In this document: positions 24,129 through 36,054 of the stretch, piece after piece
Layout of the letters: every line of letters starts with the position of its first letter
Position numbering within the stretch: the stretch's first letter is position 1
Assembly: GCA_018417955.1 (NCBI GenBank)
Contig: JACTVC010000008.1
Location: 310,001 to 374,000 of the forward strand
Direction: 5' to 3'
Origin: Laccaria trichodermophora
Taxonomy: Eukaryota; Basidiomycota; Agaricomycetes; Agaricales; Hydnangiaceae
Length of the DNA stretch: 64,000 nt
Notes under the pieces: model-generated
Seen by the model: only the letters and a program-made list of their open reading frames with translations
Told to the model about the DNA's origin: nothing
Database searches by the model: none
Program-made: the position numbers and the translations under genes

Positions 24129-24732
24129 TATTATGTGCAAGACATGCCCACGCACATTCACCGTCAATTCTTAGCGAGCTTTTGCAATTGCACATGGACG
24201 TCACCTTGTCAAAATGCTCCAAGTTGTCTTGGACGAAAACGTTTGTCCTTTTAGTTTACATGTTACAGTGCAACATCACCCAAAAAAGGTCTCCACTGAG
24301 CCTAACGTCGTTGACCCCCAGGCTCTGGAATGCCTCAGCTTCATTCAATCTCATATACGAAAGATGAATACACGGTTGAACAACTGAAAAAGCTGAGTTC
24401 TCGTGCTCGGCACGGGCCAGCTCATAAACAAAGTAAAGGGCGGGAGTCACGGCGAATCATAATGCCAGGCGGTGAAAAAAACTCTTTTGCGCTTAGAAAA
24501 CTCTTTCAATCGGAACGCGACCCCTGTACTTGTCATCCACTACTTTTGCCCACACGTCCCTACGCATCGTCCTCCCGCCACCAATGGGTTCCCAGCCTAA
24601 CGGCGTGTTTGAGTTGCTGTCCGAACACCGTTTGTTCCTCGTCAAAAAGTTGTCCTAGTAGTAATCGGGCCCTGTCATATTTTGACGATTACGGCGCAGG
24701 GCGGGTGGGCCATGGCTCCTAGGGGGATGGGG
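24129..24732. other. Intergenic, no gene seen
   Basis: 3' flank of the permease gene, then unassigned sequence up to the inverted repeat block. Short frames only. Confidence 0.5.
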
Positions 24733-25640
24733 TCAGAGACGGGGGATCGACTTGAATAGGGAGGGGACGTTCATGTCGTTTGCAATGGCGAATTTGACTC
24801 CTTTCAGGTTCAAGTGGTTTTGCACACAACCATGCAAGTCGACTGAGTCGAAGATTTGATGGACTCTGCTGCGGATGCTAGTAAGGAAGGACACTATGAT
24901 CGTTTCTTGTCGGAGGATACTATGTTTCTTGTAGTGGTTGGTGGGTTGTCGAGGAGGTTTGGTGATGGTTCGTTGGCTTTTGCCCAGTTTGTGGCGTTTT
25001 AGAGGTAGGGGTGGAGAGCGGCGAGGGCTAGAGGGAGGGAGAAGTTGTATACATGGCTGAGGCGCATGCAGGTTTCTTTTGGTGGGGGTTGAAAGGGTTC
25101 TTTCAGAGTCAGAGTCTTCGTCCAGGTCTGTCGCGTTTATTGGCATCCAATATGGTCAAATATAGGTTCAAGGAATCCGGGCTATGGCGCAGCTGCGATG
25201 TTTGCTAGCTCATGAGGGTTATAAGAAATGAATAGCGAACGTCGCAGCGTTTAGACTGGTTTGAGGGGACGTGTGGAATGAGTACTTCGAGACTAGGTGT
25301 TTGATTACGTCTGTGCAGATTGAATGAGTGCTTTGAACAGATATTTTTTCCCCAAGACATACCTTCCTTGGTAGGAGGTGTTTCGAAAAGTATGGATCAG
25401 GAGACGCGCTCAGCGGTCGAATCCTCTCCCATAGGGCCCCACAAACAACGACGATGCAAAAGTCGACTCGTGCCTGTCAAAGAAAGTGGGTTGGGCCGTG
25501 AATGACGACGACAAAGATGGGGTCACCAGTTCGGTAAGTTTGGCACCATCAACTCCGATATTAGCCTCTCAGCGTATTTCACAACGATGACGAGCCTCCA
25601 AATATGCATTGTGAACGGCACATATGCCGTGCAGAAATCC
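24733..25640 (-). pseudogene. ORC5-like pseudogene, copy 2
   Basis: Minus-strand counterpart of 18380-19090. MPINATDL...DSERTLSTPT is nearly the same in both, but further landmarks are damaged: the VHHAYLAKR region has a deletion so HNAYLE runs straight into ARHR, and the SASPDPYF/TPPTK segment is shifted. It lies directly against repeat X (25650 onward), so block order is the reverse of copy 1. Confidence 0.55.
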
Positions 25641-25649
25641 GTCAAAGGT

Positions 25650-27058
25650 GCATATCGACGACCAGGTCTATAGATTCGTTAGCTACCGCCATGATGGGAA
25701 CAAAGAGAGCCATACTCGGGAAGCTTCCACAATAAGATGTCAACCGATGAATCAAAAGCCGTCTGACCTCACGTTGATAAGATTTGAAGACCACGACCCT
25801 CCCTTTGCCTGTGAGCGCTCTTTCGAGCATCGTTGTCACTTATGAGCATCGAAGGCCTCGCCAAAACTCAACCTCCCAGCACAGTTCACTGGTAAGGTCT
25901 GAGCCCAATCGGAACCTTCAATGACGACTGTAAACGAGCTGAGCCGCTACACGATAGATTGCGGCGTGAAAGACAGTTCAGAGGCGGGGTATGCACACCT
26001 TTCCGCAGCCATGCCTGCAGGTGGAAGACGCTTCCTTGGGCTTTGAAAGGGCATACTTGGGGCATACGGACGTCAATTCCTGGATCACAGGGTATGTAGA
26101 GAGAGTCGAGGTTCTTGTGAGCGTGCCTCCCAGCGTCTTTAAGAAAAACAGCTGACAGGATGTGGGTATTACCAGGGCAGAGGTACCCGGAGACGATGGA
26201 AACGAGTCGACGATACGGTGATCAAGATTCAAGGAATGTGGTCAAATTGCGCTGATAGGGCATTGCGGGTGAGACAGCTGAGTGGGAGGAGAAGGACAGA
26301 TGGATTGGCGTGGATTGTGATGCTCCGGAGAGACTTGACCAGTAAAATCTGCTGAGTTTGAGGGTCGACATCCGATCGGTGGGGACGTAGATGTCCGCGG
26401 GACCGTCGAGATCGTCTTCTTGCGTCTCCTGTGCCACTAACAAACTCAATCCGCTCGCCAACGCCGCATTCGTTCACGTTCCCCACGAATTGTGGTGATA
26501 GTCGAGGAGCGCCAGTTCAATTTCGACATCGAGCGAGCTTCTCCAGTCCGTTCGCACTGCAAACTCACTCCAGCTCGAAGACATCTGCCCGGTAGTATCT
26601 GCTACAGGGTGGCGAGTCTCCATCCTATCCACATGATTTCCAACCAACGAGTCCGAGGCTCGTTGACGTTCCAATCCCGTGAAAAGACAGGTAACAAAGG
26701 GAACTGGTCGTCTATCTGAGAAACGCAAACCGCGGAAATGCCAGAGCGCAGTGGGTGCCTGCCTGAGGATCCCGGGGTGGGTGACAGGCGAGATATATAG
26801 GACCGAGGTTGGGTTAGGGAAGGGGGAGTTTTTGAGCCATCGTTGGGGGGATGGTGATGGAGGAAGAGCTGGAGGTTGAACGTTGAGGAGCGGATGAGGG
26901 GATGGAGGGAAGCTTGGACAGTGCTTCGCCTTTTGCTCGTACGTTTCGCAGAAGAAAGATAGGTAATTTGAGGGAATGGAGGAGGCGGTTGTGAGATGGA
27001 TGGAGCTGGACGGCTGCTAATGGGATGAGGGACGGATGTCGGTTGAAGGAGACAGATA
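25650..27058 (+). repeat. Dispersed repeat X, copy 3
   Basis: Matches 1-542 at constant offset over 26517-27058 and is the diverged reverse complement of 13797-15425. It stops sharply at 27058, after which sequence is unrelated to both other copies. Contains diverged frames of the same unidentified product (FEDHDPPFACERSFEHRCH near 25800). Confidence 0.8.
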
Positions 27059-27598
27059 CTGTAGCTGTGTGTATGGTACCAACCGTAACGCGTAACGCGT
27101 AACGCAGGCCCTCTGGAAGTCTTCCGCCAGCTTCGTTTTTGTAAGCTGATAGTCAATTTGTAAGCAGTGACCCCAGAAACCTAAGCTTTCAAATCAATAC
27201 ATCCAAATTTGGACCCATGCGCTCAAATGTCGTGAGTGGGTTCAATGATGTCTTGTGCGAGTCCTCGCGAGCGGCAAGATACAGAGCGCATGGTTAGCTC
27301 TTTCACCTATGTACCATCCACCTTGCTAATCGTCCTTGCAAAGAACTCGAACAACGCAGACTCCGGTCGACGCTTCATTGTTGCCGTTCAACGCCGTTGG
27401 ATCAAATGTCCCAGGTCCGCGGATTATTATCCTGCTTCCTACATTTTTATGCATCGCTTTGTGATGGTCGTCTTATTCATTTCGATTTATGTCTCTAAAT
27501 GTCTGTGGAATAACAAGAATGAAGGTATAAAAACAATACCGCCCATATGCATGTGTGTAGGAAGCGGGTTTGCCGCCAGATTGTCCCATGCATATAGG
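27059..27598. other. Unassigned; heptamer repeat at junction
   Basis: No gene. About 25 bp from the end of repeat X, 27084-27106 holds three tandem copies of a CGTAACG-type heptamer. The rest has only short frames. Confidence 0.5.
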
Positions 27599-28271
27599 AT
27601 ATGGCGTTTATTCTGCACAAAAAATACGCGCCCCCCAAATAGTAGTAAATGCCCGTATTAAAGTTGTTTGTAGATGCGCCGCCAAATAACAGCATGTGCC
27701 CCGCCGAATCAAAAAATTTTAAAATGACCTATTATACTATTTTGAATGCCCGAATTACATTTAAACAGGTGCCCCACTCAATTTGGTGTTGTGGAGTGAG
27801 GTGCCCCGCCGAATGTCGAGGTGCCGCGCACCAAATCAAGTTTGGACTTTGTCAAAATTTGGCTGGGTCAACTATATTTTCGAGCTCAGGGGGTGGGGGA
27901 AGAAGATTGAATGTACAAATTTGGTGTTGTTAGAATCGCATTAATGTCTTCTATCGATCTATGTATATTAGAGAAGCACCGGTGGCAGTGTAAATATTTT
28001 ATTGCAGCAAGAGACTTCTGAACGATGTTGGAAGGGCCAGGCAAACAAAGGCAAACAGTCCAATAGTTCTACAAGTTCATGCTACGAAACATGGGGGAAG
28101 AGGCTTGAACAATCAAACAAGCTGGAATAGTAATCTAGAAGCAATTTCGTTTCTACTGATACTATTTTTAAGAGCACCGGTGGTCTGTGGCCAAGTGAAT
28201 CCAATGCTCTGCTGGTTTCTCTGGGTTGTCACACTGTCACAAGTGTGATCTTTTGTGGTGCAGATCGTTGG

Positions 28272-28974
28272 CAAGGGGGCTCCGGCAATAGAATGCCGGA
28301 CCGGAACCCGGTTAGTTAGTCCAAGCGTCGGTCCCAAAAAAAAAAAATGGAAGCCTTGACAACTAAGGTCCCAAATCATCATAGAATGTCGTATCAACTT
28401 ACCAGGACCCAGCTGGACCTCCAGGCATGTTATTCAGTGTCATAGAGTTCAAATACCAGTAGTTTTGGCTGTATCTAAGTACATAATCATGCTTATGCAA
28501 CCAAAAGTCATCTTATCACAATCACACAAACAATTTTCAAATCTACAACACGAAAATGGAACCTGCAACACAATCTCAGGCAAGTAGTAAAGCTTCTGTC
28601 AATAGAATCACTTACCAATCATGTTGACAGGGAAGTATGGAACCAACATCACAATTAGTGGAACTGGATCCAGTTCTCGATGATGAAGGACGCACTGTAT
28701 GTCCACAATGCCAAATGCTCATCCACTGCAGCCGTGTTGGCCTCTTGAATCTCACAATTCGTCATATGGGGTCAAAAATCTGTCTTGAAACCAAAGCAAA
28801 ATGTGATAAGGAGAAGAATAAGAAGTCTGCACAATGTGTGAAGGGAGGCCGCAGATGACGTAGAATTACCATATTTGGATGTGTGCCTGATTACATAGTT
28901 AGTTAGTCCACCTAAAGTTGAGGGAGAAAAGAAATTGACCCTGGGTCTTTTTTTTCAATGCTGGAGCCCCCTTG
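28272..28974 (+). mobile_element. 703 bp CAAGGGGG-family element carrying a mini-gene
   Basis: Ends CAAGGGGGCTCCGGC and TGGAGCCCCCTTG. Flanking octamers ATCGTTGG (left) and ATCATTGG (right) agree at 7 of 8 bases, an 8-bp target duplication as known for hAT and Zisupton/KDZ-type elements. It keeps promoter-side sequence, exon 1, intron and exon 2 of the longer element at 6488 and joins these directly to the right TIR. Confidence 0.8.
28556..28858 (+). CDS. Small BED-like zinc-finger protein
   Basis: Exon 1 28556-28579 (MEPATQSQ), intron 28580-28630 (51 nt, starting GCAAGT, a GC-AG intron), exon 2 28631-28858; 84 codons in all with stop. The protein has CPQC, then HMGSKIC after about 20 residues: the spacing of a single BED-type C2HC finger. 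It ends in a basic tail (KEKNKKS). It equals the N-terminal DNA-binding part of the longer gene at 6756 and so may bind the element ends; this is inference. The reading frame is intact although the element is short. Confidence 0.65.
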
Positions 28975-29255
28975 ATCATTGGTTCAATCCAGAGTGCTTT
29001 GAAGTGCAATTCTGTTCTTAAGATTGAGCCAAAAGTTACAGAGAAAGTGAACTATATATTGAATAAAAGTAGCTATAGGTTACTGACTGAGAGTAGAGAT
29101 ATTAGGAGAGAGAGGGTGTTGTGGAAAGCAACAAGACAATGTGACTTTGTACAAATGAAGAACATCCTAATAGAATGATGAGGATAAGGAGAAAAGGAGC
29201 GCTGAGAGAAATTAACCTTGTACTCATCAAGTAATACCTCCATTCACACTGGTAT

Positions 29256-30400
29256 TCAGGTCTTGTTCTTTCCATAGACATGGAGCCACCCCTTATACCT
29301 GAGATGCTGGGTCTCATCTGGAGCAAGAACACCATTGACAATGGCAGGTTGCAGAAGCTGTTTTCTGTAACAAAAAATCAAGATCAGGTCATTGATACAG
29401 GTCTCAATATGCTTACAGGACTTCCTTGTGTGTCACTTCAGCATAATTCCAAAATGCCTCACATAGACATGCGGTGCATGAAGGGCAATCAAACACCTCA
29501 AACTCACACAGAAAAGGTGACAGACTTAGCAATTCATGATTGTTTTAGCATAGGAAACAAATGAATTGAAAACGAACATACCAGCCACAAAGAAGAGCTC
29601 ACTGGATGTATAAATGCCAATGCCACAGAATACCTCCTTACCCTCTTCATGAACTGCATTGATAGCAAGTCTTGTATATCTTGCTGAAACATTGCATCTC
29701 CCTTGAATCCAGTTAGCAACGCCCTGTAGAAAGCAGTGATAGTCCTTATAGACATCAGGGGGAGGCTGTCCAAGCTCAGACAGGGAAGAAGCCCAGACAG
29801 GCTGCAAAGCTTTCTTAGATCAGGAACATTAAAGGGAAGACTGAGGCCAATGCATACCTGAATGACAAGATCATTTGATAAGAAGGCAAGAACATAGTCT
29901 GGAAACTCAATCCCAAGTGCAACATGAAACTTCCTTTCCTGTGGAGAGATGTAAGCATGATGAGAAGTAAGAAGAGAAGCAAAAACTCACTTTCTTAGGC
30001 ACCACTCTGACCGATGTCTCCCATTGTTCCTTCTTGTAAAACTGTACTGAACAATGAGTTAGATAAGCCATCTAGAGATAGAAAAGTAAGTTAGTCTACC
30101 AAAGCAATCAAGAGAAAACACACCTGTAATGCTGCAGCACCAAAGTTTAGAGTAATAGCTCTTCCAGTAGTTGAGAAGTTCTTGAGCTCCAACATCTTAA
30201 TTGAGGTTGGGTTTTGGTTCTTCTTAGAAGACGAAAACATAGGAGGATAGAGGGGAGTTTGGCCACCCCTGTTGCCCTGCTTCCAGTTGCAAGTGTTCTT
30301 CAGCTGGACAACATGGCCATCCTGTGCTCCACACTGGAAGACTTCTCTTCGCTTTTTGAAGCATCTGCCCAAAGCGCTTGGACCTTAAGACTCGGATAGC
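29256..30400 (-). CDS. Unrecognised multi-exon gene inside 4.2 kb TIR element
   Basis: Exon pieces in order on the minus strand: about 30372-30124 (KRREVFQCGAQDGHVVQL ... FSTTGRAITLNFGAAALQ), 30073-29991 (MAYLTHCSVQFYKKEQWE ... VVPKK), about 29942-29860 (ERKFHVALGIEFPDYVLAFL), about 29807-29585 (PVWASSLSELGQPPPDVYKD ... GIYTSSELFFVAGM), and 29362-29256 (KQLLQPAIVNGVLAPDETQ ... HVYGKNKT then TGA). GT/AG sites join most of them in phase. Its position makes it the likely autonomous gene of the element, but no DDE or other catalytic motif was identified. 5' end unresolved. Confidence 0.5.
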
Positions 30401-30514
30401 CATAGCAAGAGAGAAGGTGTTGAAGCAGAAGATAGTGGGCCAGACATTCCTGGTATTCTGGCATGGAGAGGATGCCACAGAATCAATAATCAACGCGACC
30501 GTGATGCAGTGATT

Positions 30515-31120
30515 GTAGCGTTGCCAAAGTTCAGTCCAGAACTTCGGTTCGAACCCGAACCCTCTGAACCGAACACAAAGTTCGGTTTGAGTTCAGGTTC
30601 AGGTTCGGGCTCCAGAAAATTTCTGGAGAACAGGTTCGGACTGAACTGAACCTCTGAACCTTTAGCCACTGGGGGGCCTACTTTCCCTCTGTTTTGGACA
30701 TTTTTTTTGCAATTTTTTTGTTCAAAACTACTGTGATCTGTAACAACTACAGTATTTAAATGTAGAGTATCAATCCTCCATCTGGGTGATGGTTGACAGC
30801 CACATTTTAGTTGCTTTCCCACATGTGCACTTGTTGGGGTCTGTTGTATAATATCTATTTGGCTTATCAAACATGGTTTGTGCCACGGCATTGCATAAAT
30901 AACTGATTTTTAGAGATTACACATGTGTTTCGAAGTGTTTGGACACGAAAAAAGGCGAAAAATTTGATTTAAAAAAATTACAAGGTTCAGAAGGTTCAAA
31001 CCTGGACCGAACGCACAGTTCGGGTTCGGTTCAGGCTCGGAAAATTTGTAGGAGGTTCAGGTTCAGGTTTGGACCAAAGGGGGTCTGAACCGGACTGAAC
31101 CGAACTTCGGCAACGCTAAA
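30515..31120. mobile_element. hAT-like MITE
   Basis: Ends GTAGCGTTGCC and GGCAACGCTAAA, flanked by octamers CAGTGATT (30507-30514) and CTGTGATT (31121-31128), 7 of 8 identical. The first and last 150 bp are crowded with GGTTCAG/GTTCGG words, the subterminal repeats expected of hAT MITEs. No coding capacity. Confidence 0.7.
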
Positions 31121-31802
31121 CTGTGATTGACGCGAAAAATCATACTTGTGACAGTGTGACAGCCTGGACAAAACAGCTGAGTATTGAAGTCGCTTCGCCA
31201 CAGACCACTGGTGCTCTTAAAATTAGTATCAGTAGAAGCGAAATTGCTTCTAGATTACGATTCCAGCTTGTTTGAGCATTCAAGCTTCTTCCCCCATGTT
31301 TTGTAGCATGAAATCGTAGAATTATTGGACTATTTGCCTTTGTTTGCCTGGCCCTTCCAACATCTTCCAGAGGCCTTTTGCTGCGATAAAATATCTACAC
31401 TATGACCGGTGCTTCTCTAATATGAATAGATTGACAGAGGACGCTAATGCAATTCTAACGATACTAAATTTGTACATTCAATCTTCTTCCCCCACCCCCT
31501 GAGCTCGAAAATATAGTTGACCCAGCCAAATTTTGACAAAGTCCAAACTTGATTTGGTGCGCGGCACCTCGACATTCGGCGGGGCACCTCACTCCACAAC
31601 ACCAAATTGAGTGGGGCACCTGTTTAAATGTAATTCGGGCATTCAAAATAGTATAATAGGTCATTTTAAAATTTTCTGATTCAGCGGGGCACATGCTGTT
31701 ATTTGGCGGCGCATCTACAAACAACTTTAATACGGGCATTTACTACTATTTGGGGGGCGCGTATTTTTTGTGCAGAATAAATGCCATATATAGGAAGGGG
31801 AT

Positions 31803-32300
31803 TTGATCATCCGTGTGTGTTTGGCTAGCATCCTCACGGTATGTAGCACGATCATGTCTAATGAAATTCCAACTCAAGCATTATTAGGATGTATATGCCT
31901 CACTTGGCTATCCGTGCATCTATTCACGGCTTTCTTACTTGTCTCAAATATCATTATCTCAGGTACTTACCTTCGAGAGGGCTACTCTGGTAGTACTTGT
32001 CTGCTTTTTCTTTTCTCTCTTCCATTCTTCTGTTGGAAAACTTACTGAGCCTTTTGTTTTTGTGTTATGCAGAGCTAATTTTGGAGCCTTTTATTCGCAC
32101 CTCAAGGTCAGTTCTGTGCATGCCTACACACTAAATTGTACCTTATACTAACCCAATGACATTGTAGCCACCAGGTTCCTAGCTGCTTTTCCGGGAACCC
32201 TTGCCGCAAACCTTCGCATGCCATTCTACAGGGATATACTCATGTCATTGGGAGCGTCAGCAAGCAATCACACTGGAACACGAACAAGCCTTCGTCATCG
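31803..32300 (+). pseudogene. Diacylglycerol acyltransferase (DGAT2)-like fragment
   Basis: After intron-like gaps, 32180-32275 reads FPGTLAANLRMPFYRDILM followed, in a shifted frame, by SVSKQSHWNT. This resembles the DGAT2 segment that contains PFYRD and a SVSK motif. Upstream frames at 31803-32048 are hydrophobic (CLTWLSVHLFTAFLLVSNII), as the DGAT2 N-terminus is. The catalytic HPHG region and the C-terminal half are missing; broken remnant. Confidence 0.4.
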
Positions 32301-32960
32301 CCTGTCGCTTCCAACTTGAAGGTCATTGCAGGACCATCATCCTTTTCAACTTCCATTCCATCTACCCCTGCAACCATTGTCCTTAAATCTAGCAGCTCGA
32401 TCGTATGCGTCGGCGTTGTCACCCAAGTATAAACCAAAGACACATCCCCATGACTCAGCCAATACAAATGCAAGTGCGTAAGTCCATTAAGCAGCTTGTT
32501 GTGGTATTCAATCTTTGGCGCTAGCGTTAACGATGGTGAGCAATAATAATTTCATATAGTGTCCGACCGTCAACAAACTCCAGCACCTTACCACATTCTT
32601 CAATGACCCGAGAGACGTACAAATGTTGCAGTTAGCTCGGCGAGGAACTGTACAGTCACGCCGGACGCATTGGACTGCATCTCGCCATTGATCTCCATCA
32701 CACCGCAGTTCTTTATGACAGACTCAAACAGCTCGGACGAAGACCCATGATCAAATGACGCCAGACTTGCAGTCGCATTCAGCAGGACACAATATGCCAT
32801 AGGCGTGGGGAAGGAAAAGATGGACGTGGTGGTTTGTACAGTAGATAGGTGAACTTGAAGGAGGCGGCGTTCCCGTCCCGTTTAAATCTCCAGCATGGTG
32901 GTGGAGGTGATGATGCTGTTTGTCAGCACCATGGTTGTAAGCATTGAACACAAGAGGCCA
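32240..32960 (-). pseudogene. Unrecognised coding fragment
   Basis: Minus-strand frames with coding-like composition: APKIEYHNKLLNGLTHLHLY and WLSHGDVSLVYTWVTTP at 32520-32380, and SSSELFESVIKNCGVMEING near 32740-32680. They are interrupted by frame changes. No family recognised. Confidence 0.35.
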
Positions 32961-34038
32961 CACGATAGCTTCTTTTGAGGTGAGAACAGGTTTATAGAGG
33001 AATGGAAAATGTCACAGATTGAAGAATCATATTGCTAGTAACCAGTGCTTCAACAGTTCAGCTGCGCGTTTTTGGCGTTTTGCAGCTGTTATCACGCACA
33101 TTCGTGACGGAAGGTTTCGTGTTGTTACCCTACGACACGGCGGGCAGGAAGGAGCCATTGACTAATTGTAATAAGCGGTCCTCAGAGTCCAAAGCGAGGC
33201 GTATACGTCGTTGAAGGATATGAGTGTTACGGTGTTGTCGAGAATTTGTGGACTTTGGACCGAATGGAAGGGATCTCCAGCTTCAACGTTCTTCAACCTT
33301 GACATCAACTCTGAGTACTTACATGTTCCCCAATCTGGTAGAGCAACATGGGGCCGTCACAACTTGAACCTTGCACCAGCACGGCGCAAAGTCACTTCGG
33401 GTTATTGATACCTTGAAGTTGAATGAATATGGCTGATAATAATCTATGTAATTTAATGCGATCTACATACAACATATGAAAGCACCTTGGGCCTCGGATT
33501 CGCACTGCAACAAGGAATTTGTGTCATGGGGAACTATACGAGGGTCCAAAATTTTGACTTATTGATGTTGGTGCACAGAGTTTCTGGGGTCACTGCTTAC
33601 AAATTGGATCATAGCTTACGAAAATGAAGCTGGTGGAAGACTGTTTCCATAAGGCCCCGTTGCGTTGCCTATTGCCTCGATGTAACGCATAACAGAGGCT
33701 TGGTTGGTAACACCATAGTCGTTCAGCCTGAGCGCTCTGCAAGCGCTCAGCCCCGGTCAAAATCAACTCTGATGAGGCCGAATCACGGTGAATAGGGTCG
33801 ATTTGCGTGACATCAATTGAGAGCAATTGAGTCTGTTATATTTCAGGCGATTTGCAAGGCTGGTAAACCCTGACAGATCCTGACCCACACACTGTTTAAC
33901 ATGTGCTTACAGGGTCGCAATGGTAAATCATGTTGCGCAGATTGCTGGAATTCAAGACGCCTCGATTTTACTTGCTTTACATGTGAATTTTGTGTGTAGG
34001 CATGGGTAGCAAGTTCAATACACACCTTTCTCATTTCG
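32961..34038. other. No identifiable gene
   Basis: Short frames only on both strands. Sequence from about 33420 to 33600 is AT-rich. Nothing recognisable. Confidence 0.5.
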
Positions 34039-34977
34039 ATGCCCAAAGAACCCTTGAAATCCACAAAGAAGTATGCCTGCTCTTGCATCAAGTTTTGCAA
34101 GGGTATTTCGTGCGAAGTTTCGAAGTCGACATATCCACGACATGCCAAATCTGGAGCGCAGCCTGCAATTGAGGTCAATACATCAGCAGCTCTTGTTGCA
34201 AGTGTGAGTTCCAGTTTATCAATTCTATAGCATTGCTACTAATCATATCGCTTTGAAGAGTTCTGAACTTGGAGTGAATGGTCTGGCTCAAGGGGACTTT
34301 GAGTCCTCCAAACCTCTCTCTGATCCTCCTAGTCCTGTCATAAGGGCAGAGACTCCCCTTGCAATCAATCCCCTTGAACAGCTTGATCTCGCAGATCTGG
34401 GTTGTCTTGATGACACTCAGGCTGAGGTCCATGATGGACATCATTCCAAACCCAGAGAACACACAGGGAGTGATGACGCCGACCCCAACCTTGAGGAACT
34501 ATTTGAAAATACTTGTCTGTCAGAGCTCTGCTTAGCTAACGAGTTTATTCGAGAGCTACAAGAAGCCTCTCTCGACAGGAGACATAGTGGTCTTGATACA
34601 GAGGCCCTTAACCGGTTGAGAAACCCACCAACAGCTCCGTTCACACTCGAAAATCAGCTGGATCTGCAATTGGCCTTTGACCTTTTTCTGGCCAGTCTCA
34701 AAGCATTGGTGGATGTCTACAACACTGCGTGAGCATCTATTCTAAGGTGCCACCCAGAAGACAAACTGCCTTCATATGATCAGATGAAGAAGATTCTTGT
34801 GGAAATCACAGGCATCGGCTCGATTGTTCATCCAATGTGCAAGAACAGTTGTGTCGCTTTCACAGGGCCGCTCACGGACTTAGACCATTGCCCCAAATGC
34901 GGGGAGCCTAAACACTGTCCCATATCTGGGAAGTACCAGAAGGAATTCAATACAATGCCCATCAGCCCAATACTCCG
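34039..34977 (+). pseudogene. tnp2/Plavaka-like CACTA transposase gene, 5' fragment
   Basis: Exon 1 34039-34203 has a Cys-rich start (CSCIKFCKGISCEVSKSTYP); intron 34204-34258 (55 nt, GTGAGT...AAG); exon 2 from 34259. In frame: ELQEASLDRR, AFDLFLASLKALVDVYNTA, TGA (34730-34732), ASILRCHPEDKLPSYDQMKK, then NSCVAFTGPLTDLDHCPKCG and the EFNTMPISPIL motif typical of basidiomycete tnp2 proteins. The catalytic part is absent: the frame enters the foldback element at about 34978 and stops. CGA-to-TGA explains the internal stop. Confidence 0.75.
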
Positions 34978-35179
34978 ACTGGTGGCTACCACTTTTATCA
35001 TATAAAACAGGCAACTGCCTATAGGTCCCTGTGTATCCATCCACACTCTTTATGATAGGGAATCATTACTGTTACCATGTTTTTTCATTATCATAAAGGC
35101 TGCGCTTTTTCATTAAGTGTAGGCAGGGTTTTGGGCCTCCCTCATAAGACAGCCTGTGGTTATCATTACCAATTTCATA

Positions 35180-35430
35180 TCTTTCCAAAGCCATATCATT
35201 GTGATTTTCATTAGTTATCTAGCCAGTATCATTGGATATTTCATTAGGTACATGAGTGACATCATTTTGCAATTTTCAATGGTTACTTTGGCAATTTCAT
35301 TGGAAATTTCATAAGCTACTTGGGCAATATCATTGTGAGTTTCATAAATTATGTGGCCAGTATCATTGAAAATTTCATTAGCTGGTTGTGCAATATCATT
35401 GGCAATTTCATTAGCTACTTGGGCAATATC
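35180..35430 (+). repeat. 33-bp minisatellite, left arm part 1
   Basis: Units of the type 'gctacttgggcaatatcatt' plus 'ggcaatttcatta' alternate with a variant containing 'aattatgtggccagtatc'. It is cut at 35430 by the LTR element and resumes at 52348-52745; the inverted array is 55297-55820. Translation gives 11-residue repeats (IIGNFISYLGN), a hydrophobic pseudo-protein. Confidence 0.8.
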
Positions 35431-35749
35431 TGTGAAGCGTTCACTCTGAACTTCTCGCATAGCTGAAGCCAAGAGGGAAGGAGGAGGCAAGAATGGATGG
35501 ATCTGGGATCAACACCCATGAGTGAGCAATGAGCAGTTACAAGATACTCAGCTGGCCCAACATGATTATGCATACTGTAGGAAGTACAGTTATACAAAGC
35601 ACTACATGTAGTGCAAGAGGATGGCAAGACTGCTGACAAGGTGGTGGTTCAAGACAAAAGATCAATATATTATGTAAGATATCCAAATCTAGCTATATAC
35701 CACTGTTTGACTATGGCCTCTGGGCATTCCCTTCCAATCCTATATCACA
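35431..35749 (-). repeat. LTR of LARD-like element (left, intact)
   Basis: 319 bp. It preserves the uninterrupted target of the chromovirus at 35600-35615 (GCACTACATGTAGTGC). Confidence 0.9.
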
Positions 35750-36054
35750 AAGCCCCCCAATGTCCAGAGGGCATGTAAGGAAAACAATGGTGGGGAAGAA
35801 TAATAGAATAGAAATCCTCTTGCCCCCCAGAGTGAATATCAGGATAAAATGAGACCAAAAGGTAGCAAAGCAAAGAAGATGAATAAAAGAAAGAAAAAAT
35901 TTGGCCCCAAATAATTTGCTATCTGGAAAGCTGGTCACTGTAAGCTCCCAGCTTAACCCAGAAATACCCATATGATCCTCCCATTCTCTCTTCAGTGATG
36001 TATAACCATGAGTACTGGGAAACCATGCAAGTGGATGGCTTCCAGGTCATCCAT

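Larger units (their letters stand above)
27599..31789. mobile_element. 4.2 kb DNA element with ~650 bp TIRs
   Basis: Long TIRs at 27599-28250 and 31137-31789 are diverged inverted copies, starting ATATGGCGTTTATTCTGCAC and its near complement. The 5 bp ATAGG is present just outside both ends (27594-27598 and 31790-31794), a candidate target duplication. The interior holds a minus-strand multi-exon gene (29256-30400) and two nested TIR elements (28272-28974, 30515-31120). The TIRs themselves carry a mirrored 90-codon frame that need not be a gene. Superfamily not determined. Confidence 0.7.

Noticed and set aside
27649..31739. Duplicated ~94-codon protein at 27649-27933 and 31739-31464
   Set aside because: It lies wholly in the long TIRs, so duplication is explained by TIR structure; no start context or domain.
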